Below, one piece after another: positions 40,523-46,253 of a stretch of DNA of 46,253 nt (position 1 is the stretch's first letter; the number at the start of each line of letters is the position of its first letter). The stretch covers positions 1-46,253 of the forward strand of contig JAETQH010000034.1 in NCBI GenBank assembly GCA_021770785.1, written 5' to 3'. Position numbers and translations under genes: made by a program. The notes beneath the pieces are model-generated. The model was not told the origin of the DNA and searched no databases. It was given only the letters and a program-made list of their open reading frames with translations. This stretch comes from Lachnospiraceae bacterium (GTDB lineage Bacteria; Bacillota; Clostridia; Lachnospirales; Lachnospiraceae).

Positions 40523-41401
40523 ATGATTAAAAGTATGACCGGCTTTGGCAGATGTGAATATGCGGACGAGGAACGAAAGTTTACGGTGGAGATGAAGGCC
40601 GTCAATCACCGTTATCTGGATGTCAACATCAAGATGCCCAAAAAGCTGAATTTTTTTGAAAGCGCAATCCGCAGCCTGTTGAAAGAATATATGGAACGGG
40701 GGAAGGTGGATATCTTCATTTCCTATGAAGATTTTACGGAAGACAATTTTGCATTAAAATACAACGAAACCCTTGCGGCAGAATATTTGAAGCATTTAAA
40801 CACCATGGCGGAGAAGTTTGGGCTAGAGAATGACATCCGTGTCAGCACGCTCTCAAGATACCCGGAAGTATTCACCATGGAAGAGCAGGGGATTGATGAG
40901 AAAGCGCTCTGGGCAGGGCTTGAGAAGGCACTGCGGGGAGCTGCGGAGCAGTTTGTGGAGAGCCGTATCAAAGAGGGCGGGCATTTAAAGAAGGATTTGT
41001 GCGAGAAATTAGATGCCATGCTTTCCTATGTGGATTTCATTGAAGAGCGCTCTCCGGTTATAATGAAAGATTATAAGGAACGGTTAGAGGCAAGGGTGGC
41101 GGAGCTTTTAGGCGACAGGCAGATGGATGACGGAAGAATCGCCACGGAGGTTACCATTTTTGCAGATAAAATCTGTGTGGACGAGGAAACCGTGCGTCTT
41201 CGCAGTCATATAAAGAGTACGAAGGAAACCTTAGAGGCCGGTGGCAGTGTGGGCAGGAAGTTAGATTTCATTGCCCAGGAGATGAACCGGGAGGCAAATA
41301 CGATTTTGTCTAAGGCAAATGATTTAGAGATTTCCGATACGGGCATTAATCTAAAGACCGACATTGAAAAAGTGCGTGAGCAGATTCAGAACATAGAGTA
41401 G
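40523..41401 (+). CDS. yicC: YicC/YloC family endoribonuclease
   Basis: The 292-residue protein starts MIKSMTGFGRCEYADEERKF, the signature of the YicC family, and ends in the conserved DUF1732 region (GRKLDFIAQEMNREANTILSK). YicC is an endoribonuclease acting on certain small RNAs in E. coli. Here it is the first gene of yicC-remA-gmk-rpoZ, an order conserved in many Firmicutes. ACGAGG lies before the ATG. Confidence 0.94.
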   Translation: MIKSMTGFGRCEYADEERKFTVEMKAVNHRYLDVNIKMPKKLNFFESAIRSLLKEYMERGKVDIFISYEDFTEDNFALKYNETLAAEYLKHLNTMAEKFGLENDIRVSTLSRYPEVFTMEEQGIDEKALWAGLEKALRGAAEQFVESRIKEGGHLKKDLCEKLDAMLSYVDFIEERSPVIMKDYKERLEARVAELLGDRQMDDGRIATEVTIFADKICVDEETVRLRSHIKSTKETLEAGGSVGRKLDFIAQEMNREANTILSKANDLEISDTGINLKTDIEKVREQIQNIE

Positions 41402-41415
41402 CAGAGGCATTTGAT

Positions 41416-41685
41416 ATGGCAAAATTAATGAATATCGGTTTTGGCAACGTGGTGAATACCGATAAGATTGTCAGCATTATTTCTTCGGATTCGGCGCCTG
41501 CAAAGCGGATGGTGCAGCGGGGCAAGGAAGAGGAAATCCTGATAGACGCCACCCAGGGGCGCAGGACAAAGAGTGTTATTTTTACGGAAAATAATCATAT
41601 TATTTTATCGGCATTACAGCCGGAGACATTAGCCGGCAGATTTAACGGCAGTGACGCGGAGGTATATGATGATACAAAAGAATAA
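41416..41685 (+). CDS. remA: RemA-family (DUF370) regulator
   Basis: The 89-residue protein is a RemA homologue: LMNIGFGNVVNTDKIVSIIS, then RTKSVIFTENNHIILSALQP. In Bacillus subtilis RemA is a DNA-binding activator of matrix genes that forms ring-shaped oligomers. It is 14 bases after yicC and overlaps gmk by 17 bases, so the unit is translated together. Confidence 0.93.
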   Translation: MAKLMNIGFGNVVNTDKIVSIISSDSAPAKRMVQRGKEEEILIDATQGRRTKSVIFTENNHIILSALQPETLAGRFNGSDAEVYDDTKE

Positions 41686-42304
41686 AGGAATTTTGACGGT
41701 GGTTTCCGGTTTTTCCGGATCGGGGAAGGGAACCATTATGAAAGAGCTTTTAAAAAGATACGAGGGGCAGTATGCACTGTCCGTTTCCGCCACCACCCGG
41801 AACCCCAGAGAGGGAGAGGTGGACGGAAGGGAGTATTTTTTCCGCACCAGGGAAGAATTTGAGCAGATGATTGCAGAAGATGCGTTAGTGGAATATGCCC
41901 GGTATGTGGGTAATTATTACGGCACTCCCCGGGCATATGTGGAGGAACAGCTAGAAGCCGGAAAAGACGTTATTCTTGAGATAGAGATACAAGGAGCCTT
42001 AAAGGTAAAAGAAAAGTTCCCGGACACCCTGTTATTGTTTGTGACGCCGCCCAGCGCAGAAGAGTTAAAAAACCGTTTGGTGGGCAGGGGAACAGAGACC
42101 ATGGACGTGATTGAGTCCCGGCTTGCCAGAGCTGCAGGAGAGGCAGAGGGCATGGAAGCCTATGATTATCTGGTGGTAAACGATGTGTTGGAAACCTGTG
42201 TGGAGGAGGTACATCACCTAATCCAGGGGGAACACCGCAGAGTATCACGAAATATAGAAGCAATTAGTGAAATGCGAGAAGAACTGAAAAGTTTTTCAAA
42301 ATAA
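41669..42304 (+). CDS. gmk: Guanylate kinase
   Basis: Gmk phosphorylates GMP to GDP. The 211-residue protein has the P-loop GFSGSGKG (residues 14-21), the GMP-binding TTRNPREGEVDGREYFF segment and EIEIQGALKVK. Start: ATG 41669 has GGAGG at six bases, better than ATG 41666, and far better than a GTG at 41651. It overlaps the end of remA and is followed by rpoZ, so GMP supply and RNA polymerase assembly are linked as in related Firmicutes. Confidence 0.96.
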   Translation: MIQKNKGILTVVSGFSGSGKGTIMKELLKRYEGQYALSVSATTRNPREGEVDGREYFFRTREEFEQMIAEDALVEYARYVGNYYGTPRAYVEEQLEAGKDVILEIEIQGALKVKEKFPDTLLLFVTPPSAEELKNRLVGRGTETMDVIESRLARAAGEAEGMEAYDYLVVNDVLETCVEEVHHLIQGEHRRVSRNIEAISEMREELKSFSK

Positions 42305-42318
42305 AAGGAGAGAGAACT

Positions 42319-42567
42319 ATGATACATCCATCTTATGTAGAATTAATGAAAGTAGTAAACAATGATGTAGAAATCGGGGAAGAACCGGTGGTAAACAGCC
42401 GTTATTCCATCGTAATTGCCACAGCAAAGCGTGCCCGCCAGATTATTGCAGGGGACGAACCCATGAATGACAAGAGAGTCTGCCCGAAACCGCTTTCCAT
42501 GGCAGTGGAAGAGCTTTATGAGGGAAAAGTCAAAATCATCCCGGATACAGAAAACGAGGACATTTAA
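42319..42567 (+). CDS. rpoZ: DNA-directed RNA polymerase omega subunit
   Basis: The 82-residue protein reads MIHPSYVELMKVVNNDVEIG, then VVNSRYSIVIATAKRARQI and a C-terminal helix, matching the omega subunit, which helps fold and stabilise the beta' subunit. AAAAGGAGAGAG precedes the ATG. It is three bases upstream of rimO. Confidence 0.93.
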   Translation: MIHPSYVELMKVVNNDVEIGEEPVVNSRYSIVIATAKRARQIIAGDEPMNDKRVCPKPLSMAVEELYEGKVKIIPDTENEDI

Positions 42568-42570
42568 TTA

Positions 42571-43950
42571 ATGAAGTTATTATTTATCTCCTTAGGCTGC
42601 GACAAAAACTTAGTGGACACCGAGTTTATGCTCGGCTTGTTACAAGACGATGGCTTGTTACAAGACGATGGCTTGTTACAAGACGATGGTATACTGCAAA
42701 ATGGCAATGTAGAAATGACCGATGATGAATATGAGGCGGACGTGATTATTATCAACACCTGCTGTTTCATCAATGATGCAAAGGAAGAGAGTATTAACAC
42801 CATCCTAGAGATGGCGGAGCACAAGAAGGATGCCAAAGTAAAGGCCCTGATTGTGACAGGTTGTCTCGCCCAGCGCTATCAAGAGGAAATCCGTGAGGAA
42901 ATCCCGGAGGTGGATGCCATTTTAGGTACCAATTCCTACGAGGATATTGTCAATGCGGTACACAATGCCTTAGAGGGAAAGTATTACGAAAATTTTAAAA
43001 CCTTAGAAGGACTGCCTGATATTCACACCAAGCGGAGTGTCACCACAGGCGGTCATTTTGCGCATCTTAAAATTGCGGAGGGCTGCAACAAGCGCTGTAC
43101 CTACTGTATCATTCCCTATATCCGCGGAAATTACCGCAGCGTGCCGATGGAAGACTTAATCGAACAGGCAAAGGAACTGGTTGCGGGGGGAGTGAAGGAA
43201 CTGATTTTAGTGGCACAGGAAACCACTCTTTACGGCGTGGATTTGTATGGGGAGAAATCCCTGCACCGCCTGTTAGACGAATTGAATAAAATCAACGGCC
43301 TGTTCTGGATCCGGATTATGTACTGCTATCCGGAGGAAATTTATGAGGAACTGATTGATTCCATGCTCCGGAATGAAAAGGTGTGCCATTATCTGGATAT
43401 TCCGATACAGCATTCCAACGATACAATTTTAAAACGGATGGGAAGAAGAACGAGCCATGAAGACTTGGTTCGCATTATCACCCATTTAAGGGAGCGGATT
43501 CCGGATATTACGCTGCGCACCACCTTAATCTGCGGTTTCCCCGGTGAGACGGAAAAAATGCACGAAGAATTGATGCAGTTTGTCAATGATATGGAGTTTG
43601 ACCGTCTGGGAGCATTTACTTATTCCCCAGAAGAAGGAACTCCCGCCGCAGAATTCTCTGACCAGGTGGAAGAGGAACAGAAGGCGGAGTGGCAGGCAGA
43701 CGTGATGGAACTACAGGAGGAAATCATTTTCGATAAAAATGAGACCATGAAAGGCCGGGAGCTTTTCGTTTTTATTGAAGGAAAAGTCAGTGATGAAAAT
43801 GCCTATGTGGGCAGAACCTATCGGGACGCACCGGATGTGGACGGCTATATTTTCATCAATACCGAAGAAGAACTGATGACCGGGGATATCGTAAAAGTCC
43901 GGGTAACCGGAGCCTACGAATATGATTTGATAGGAGAGATTGAACAATGA
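42571..43950 (+). CDS. rimO: Ribosomal protein S12 methylthiotransferase with a repeat insertion
   Basis: RimO adds a methylthio group to the conserved Asp of ribosomal protein S12. The 459-residue protein has the UPF0004 domain (Cys10, the TCC pair at 64-65, Cys98), radical SAM motif Cys172/176/179 (EGCNKRCTYC) and a TRAM domain at the C-terminus. Residues 22-45 are an insertion of three identical GLLQDD units and one GILQNG, absent from the usual family sequence, where MLGLL is followed soon by the EMTDDE part. The insertion is in frame and lies between the first and second conserved Cys. The gene overlaps pgsA by four bases. Confidence 0.94.
   Translation: MKLLFISLGCDKNLVDTEFMLGLLQDDGLLQDDGLLQDDGILQNGNVEMTDDEYEADVIIINTCCFINDAKEESINTILEMAEHKKDAKVKALIVTGCLAQRYQEEIREEIPEVDAILGTNSYEDIVNAVHNALEGKYYENFKTLEGLPDIHTKRSVTTGGHFAHLKIAEGCNKRCTYCIIPYIRGNYRSVPMEDLIEQAKELVAGGVKELILVAQETTLYGVDLYGEKSLHRLLDELNKINGLFWIRIMYCYPEEIYEELIDSMLRNEKVCHYLDIPIQHSNDTILKRMGRRTSHEDLVRIITHLRERIPDITLRTTLICGFPGETEKMHEELMQFVNDMEFDRLGAFTYSPEEGTPAAEFSDQVEEEQKAEWQADVMELQEEIIFDKNETMKGRELFVFIEGKVSDENAYVGRTYRDAPDVDGYIFINTEEELMTGDIVKVRVTGAYEYDLIGEIEQ
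42634..42705 (+). repeat. 18-bp coding tandem repeat in rimO
   Basis: Three identical 18-base units (42634-42651, 42652-42669, 42670-42687; GGCTTGTTACAAGACGAT) and a degenerate fourth (42688-42705) lie head to tail in frame. Exact identity implies a recent slippage expansion and probable length polymorphism between strains. Confidence 0.95.
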
Positions 43951-44489
43951 ATTTACCAAATAAACTGACGGTAATGCGTGTAATTTTAATTCCATTTTTT
44001 GTATTTTTTATGATGGCACCTTATTTTGAGGGCTATGGCAATTATATCGCAGTTGCTATTTTTATCGTGGCAAGTCTGACGGATATGTTGGACGGGAAAA
44101 TTGCCAGAAAATACAATCTGGTGACCAATTTCGGAAAATTTATGGACCCACTGGCAGATAAGCTTCTGGTCTGCTCTGCCATGATTTGTCTCATTGAGAC
44201 AGGACAGCTGGCAGCATGGATTGTCATTGTAATCATTGCCAGAGAATTTATCATCAGCGGTTTCCGTCTGGTGGCATCCGACAACGGCGTTGTCATTGCG
44301 GCAAGTTACTGGGGCAAATTTAAGACCACATTCCAGATGTTAATGGTAATCGTGTTGATTTTAGATATTCCGCATCCGTTTTTCCAGATTTTAGGAGTTA
44401 TCCTTACGTATGTTGCCTTAATACTTACGATTGTCTCTCTGGTTGATTACATTGTGAAAAATAAGGATGTATTAAAAGAGCAGAAATAG
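43947..44489 (+). CDS. pgsA: CDP-diacylglycerol--glycerol-3-phosphate 3-phosphatidyltransferase
   Basis: PgsA makes phosphatidylglycerophosphate, the committed step to phosphatidylglycerol. The 180-residue, five-to-six-helix protein has the CDP-alcohol phosphotransferase motif DMLDGKIARKYNLVTNFGKF, then MDPLADK, with catalytic Asp46, Asp49, Asp67 and Asp71. It begins inside the rimO stop (ATGA), as in many Clostridia. No terminator is evident in the 139-base gap to the next gene. Confidence 0.95.
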   Translation: MNLPNKLTVMRVILIPFFVFFMMAPYFEGYGNYIAVAIFIVASLTDMLDGKIARKYNLVTNFGKFMDPLADKLLVCSAMICLIETGQLAAWIVIVIIAREFIISGFRLVASDNGVVIAASYWGKFKTTFQMLMVIVLILDIPHPFFQILGVILTYVALILTIVSLVDYIVKNKDVLKEQK

Positions 44490-44628
44490 TGTAGTGACAC
44501 ATTCACTTTCGGCTAAATAACGTAGAAGGTATCACCATCGGGTTTGCCCACCAGAAAAATAGCGGGCAGGCAGCAGGCTTTGGTTTGCCACATGGTATGG
44601 CGGACTACGGCAAGAGAAAGGAATAGAT

Positions 44629-45168
44629 GTGACAGAAAAAGCAATTCATTCCAGCGCAGCAGAAATGTCAGAAACTGAGTTTCCGTCAGCGCTGGAAGTT
44701 TCCGTTTTTAGTTTGTTAAAAAAATATCAGATTACGCTGACAACTGCAGAATCCGCCACTGGGGGAATGATTGCCTCTACCCTCATTAATGTACCGGGGA
44801 TTTCGGAGTTCTTCACGGAAGGGTATGTTACTTACTCCAATGACGCTAAGGTGAAGATGATAGGGGTAAGGCGTGCAATTATTGATACCTATGGTGTTGT
44901 CAGCAGCGAGACTGCTGCTGATATGGCGGAGGCCGCGGCGAGGACTGCAGGGACTGTGGCGGCGCTTTCCGTTACCGGGGTGGCTGGTCCTGACGGGGGC
45001 ACGAAGGAGTGTCCGGTGGGGCTGGTGTATCTTGGGTGTTATCTCAAGGGAAAGACGGTGACGGAGCGGCATATGTTTGCGGGAGACCGTATGCAGGTGA
45101 GGCAGGCGGCTTGCAGGAGGGCGTTGGAGCTTCTGATAGAATGTATTCAGAAGGGATATGCGGGGTAA
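44629..45168 (+). CDS. CinA C-terminal domain / PncC-type nicotinamide-nucleotide amidohydrolase
   Basis: The 179-residue protein is the stand-alone CinA_C domain: LTTAESATGGMIASTLINVP, then GYVTYSNDAKVKMIGV and AALSVTGVAGPDGGTKECP. PncC-type enzymes deamidate nicotinamide mononucleotide in pyridine nucleotide recycling. Start: GTG 44629 has AGAAAGGA upstream; ATG 44665 is an alternative. A full-length CinA would need an N-terminal MoCF domain, which is not here. It fits the NAD theme of the window but is far from nadABC. The gap 44490-44628 before it encodes an anonymous open frame with no start (GITIGFAHQKNSGQ...), not called. Confidence 0.9.
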   Translation: MTEKAIHSSAAEMSETEFPSALEVSVFSLLKKYQITLTTAESATGGMIASTLINVPGISEFFTEGYVTYSNDAKVKMIGVRRAIIDTYGVVSSETAADMAEAAARTAGTVAALSVTGVAGPDGGTKECPVGLVYLGCYLKGKTVTERHMFAGDRMQVRQAACRRALELLIECIQKGYAG

Positions 45169-45219
45169 TGCTTTGAGGGATGGCAGGTTTTGAGTGTGTG
45201 TTTTTTTTGAGGGATGGGG

Positions 45220-45525
45220 ACGGGGCTGGGGAGTAGGTTGTGTCGGGGGCTTGGACAAAAGGCAGTCTGTTTTGTTCCGATGTCCAGAGATAAGGGGTTC
45301 TAAGAAATCTGTGCCGAGGCTGTAGAAACAGGACGTAACCGGTACAAAGTCGCAGCGGAATTTTAATTCCGTTTTCCCTGGCTCCATTGTACCTCACCCA
45401 GACATCCGTGTCTGGGTGTTACTGAGTATCGAACAGATTTCTAAGAACCTCTAATCTCTTCCCATAGTCACAAAACAGGCTGCCTTTTGTCCAAGCCCCC
45501 CAATAAACGTTACCGCCAGCCCCGT
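45220..45525 (+). other. Long branched foldback element, candidate structured RNA or MITE-like element
   Basis: Nested inverted repeats span 306 bases. Outer arms: 45220-45229 with 45516-45525 (10 bp). Main arms: 45245-45275 with 45470-45500, 31 positions pairing with a single U-G wobble on the plus strand. Next: 45287-45312 with 45433-45458, 26 positions with two mismatches and one wobble. Inside are GGTACAA/TTGTACC (45341-45347 with 45387-45393), CGGAATT/AATTCCG, CTGT-AGAA-ACAG and a perfect hairpin CACCCAGACA/TGTCTGGGTG (45395-45418). No ORF with a ribosome binding site lies inside. It is the main content of the 541-base gap 45169-45709. A MITE-like foldback or a transcribed structured RNA are both possible. 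Confidence 0.75.
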
Positions 45526-45640
45526 TCTGGCAAAAATCCAAGGTGGAAAACGCTGTCAAAGGTTAAGCCAGATGGAGAAAACTTATGCAATATGTTAAGG
45601 GGAAGAACAGATATTCTGGCTAATATACGATGTTTGTCTT

Positions 45641-45649
45641 TGCTATAAT
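45641..45649 (+). promoter_or_regulatory. Extended -10 promoter of the SdpI-family gene
   Basis: TGCTATAAT is an extended -10 (TGN plus perfect TATAAT) 61 bases before the start codon; no good -35 is seen, as is common for extended -10 promoters. Confidence 0.65.
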
Positions 45650-45709
45650 AGTAATGTACAATGATACATAAACAGAATGAAAAATTGGAATTTGTAAAGG
45701 AGACCAGCT

Positions 45710-46063
45710 ATGCCATTTTTGTTATTCTTAAACTTAATTGTTCCATATGTAATGATTCTGACAGGTTCTATCTTAAAGAAACATCCTGTATCAGATATGA
45801 AGTCACAAAACGGATATAACACACCAACTTCACGAAAATCGCAAGCACATTGGGATTATGCACAAAGTATCGCACCTAATATTTTCATATCTCTCGGAAA
45901 AATATTGGGAATAATCGAGATTATTTTAAGTGTAATGATGTTTTTATTTCATACTTCAAGACAAGTTGCTCTCACTGTCGGAGGTTGTGTAGGAGTTGGT
46001 TTCTTGCTTTTCGGATTTTATAAAACTGATTCGGAAATAGAAAAGAAATTTATTGAGAATTAA
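45710..46063 (+). CDS. SdpI/YhfL-family small membrane protein
   Basis: The 117-residue protein has three hydrophobic helices (about residues 2-20, 57-78 and 86-104) and the family segment NGYNTPTSRKSQAHWDYAQ between the first two, resembling the NGYRTPRSMKS motif of SdpI-like proteins. In Bacillus subtilis SdpI gives immunity to the SdpC toxin; no toxin gene is seen here, so a role in envelope defence is only suggested. AAAGGAG precedes the ATG, and an extended -10 promoter lies upstream. The next short frame (ATG 46089, nine codons) is interrupted by the group II intron region and is not called. Confidence 0.82.
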   Translation: MPFLLFLNLIVPYVMILTGSILKKHPVSDMKSQNGYNTPTSRKSQAHWDYAQSIAPNIFISLGKILGIIEIILSVMMFLFHTSRQVALTVGGCVGVGFLLFGFYKTDSEIEKKFIEN

Positions 46064-46144
46064 ATTCAAAGTTGAAAAGGAGAAAATTATGGCAATATGG
46101 ATAGCGAATCAATCATAAGAAAAAGAAATAGACAACTTCCAGTT

Positions 46145-46253
46145 GTGCGCCCAGCAAAGGGCAATTAACCTAACAGGTGCGAATCCTGTCTGCGAAGGTC
46201 TAGCCAGCCAGCAGTAGCGAGTCTTGCGTGGCAGTCAGTAATGGCTGTTGCGA
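46145..46253 (+). mobile_element. Group II intron, 5' end (domain I start; runs off the window)
   Basis: The sequence from 46145 opens GTGCGCCCAGCAAAGGGCA, the conserved 5' end of bacterial group II introns (GUGYG) with the first hairpin GCCC-AGCAAA-GGGC, then ACAGGTGCGAATCCTGT (stem ACAGG/CCTGT) and further domain I helices. The upstream exon border is ACTTCCAGTT, likely containing the IBS. The reverse transcriptase ORF and domains V/VI would lie beyond the edge. Insertion follows an SdpI-like gene in an apparently noncoding stretch. Confidence 0.85.

Noticed and set aside
44716..45387. 223-residue minus-strand ORF
   Set aside because: It runs antisense through the CinA-type gene and into the foldback element; no ribosome binding site or known motif.
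45220..45525. Retron msr-msd
   Set aside because: No reverse transcriptase next to it within the window, and the arms are much longer than usual for msr-msd. The group II intron edge at 46145 is too far and starts its own domain.

Overview
The window looks like a chromosomal segment of an anaerobic Firmicute, most likely a Lachnospiraceae/Clostridia member. This rests on gene content: a low-to-mid GC background, sigmaA-type promoters, Gram-positive ribosome binding sites, the yicC-remA-gmk-rpoZ order, NiaR-type control of NAD synthesis, a BMP nucleoside ABC transporter, and RqcH and PepF of clostridial type. No 16S gene is present, so genus is not assignable from what I see.

Layout. 1-152: 3' end of an unidentified gene (possibly a chemoreceptor). 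287-430: tRNA-Thr(CGT) with its promoter. 581-7140: nucleoside salvage block: BMP lipoprotein, two-domain ABC ATPase, two permeases, deoxyribose-phosphate aldolase (deoC) and uridine kinase (udk). Tandem hairpin repeat arrays sit at 1758-1897 and 5634-5827. A bidirectional terminator separates udk from rqcH on the minus strand. pepF follows, then an M56 (BlaR1-like) membrane peptidase with a BlaI-like repressor behind a highly structured leader. 13799-15540 holds small genes (DUF2089 regulator, membrane protein, His-less HPr-like protein, helical protein). 15730-19475 is the de novo NAD operon nadA-nadB-nadC plus niaR. 19587-23535 encodes two large polytopic membrane proteins of glycosyltransferase-C type.

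23508-25884 is a small operon of membrane alpha/beta hydrolase, LytTR regulator and DUF3021 membrane protein, with a tandem 20-bp repeat just upstream of its promoter. 25927-27377 holds a LysR regulator divergent from a decayed hydrolase. 27562-30826 is a redox cluster: DUF362 protein, NosR/RdhC-like FMN-binding polyferredoxin, 2[4Fe-4S] ferredoxin and NapH-like membrane protein. 30891-35177 is a sugar-acid catabolic operon (FCD-type GntR regulator, GntP permease, IlvD/Edd dehydratase) with five copies of one palindromic operator. 35314-40422 is visibly AT-richer: an aldo/keto reductase pseudogene, a LysR regulator and a response regulator/histidine kinase/ABC transporter module of the bacitracin/lantibiotic resistance type, probably acquired by transfer.

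40433-44489 returns to core genes: yicC, remA, gmk, rpoZ, rimO (with an in-frame tandem repeat insertion) and pgsA, then a CinA C-terminal-type amidohydrolase. 45220-45525 is a noncoding element that folds into one very long branched hairpin. The window ends with an SdpI-family membrane protein and, from 46145, the 5' end of a group II intron that runs off the edge.

The most unusual signals are the long foldback element (45220-45525), the two tandem hairpin arrays around the nucleoside transporter, the repeat-marked LytTR/DUF3021/hydrolase operon, the DUF362/FMN/ferredoxin cluster, and the repeat expansion inside RimO. All functional calls are from motif and family recognition by eye; no database search was run.
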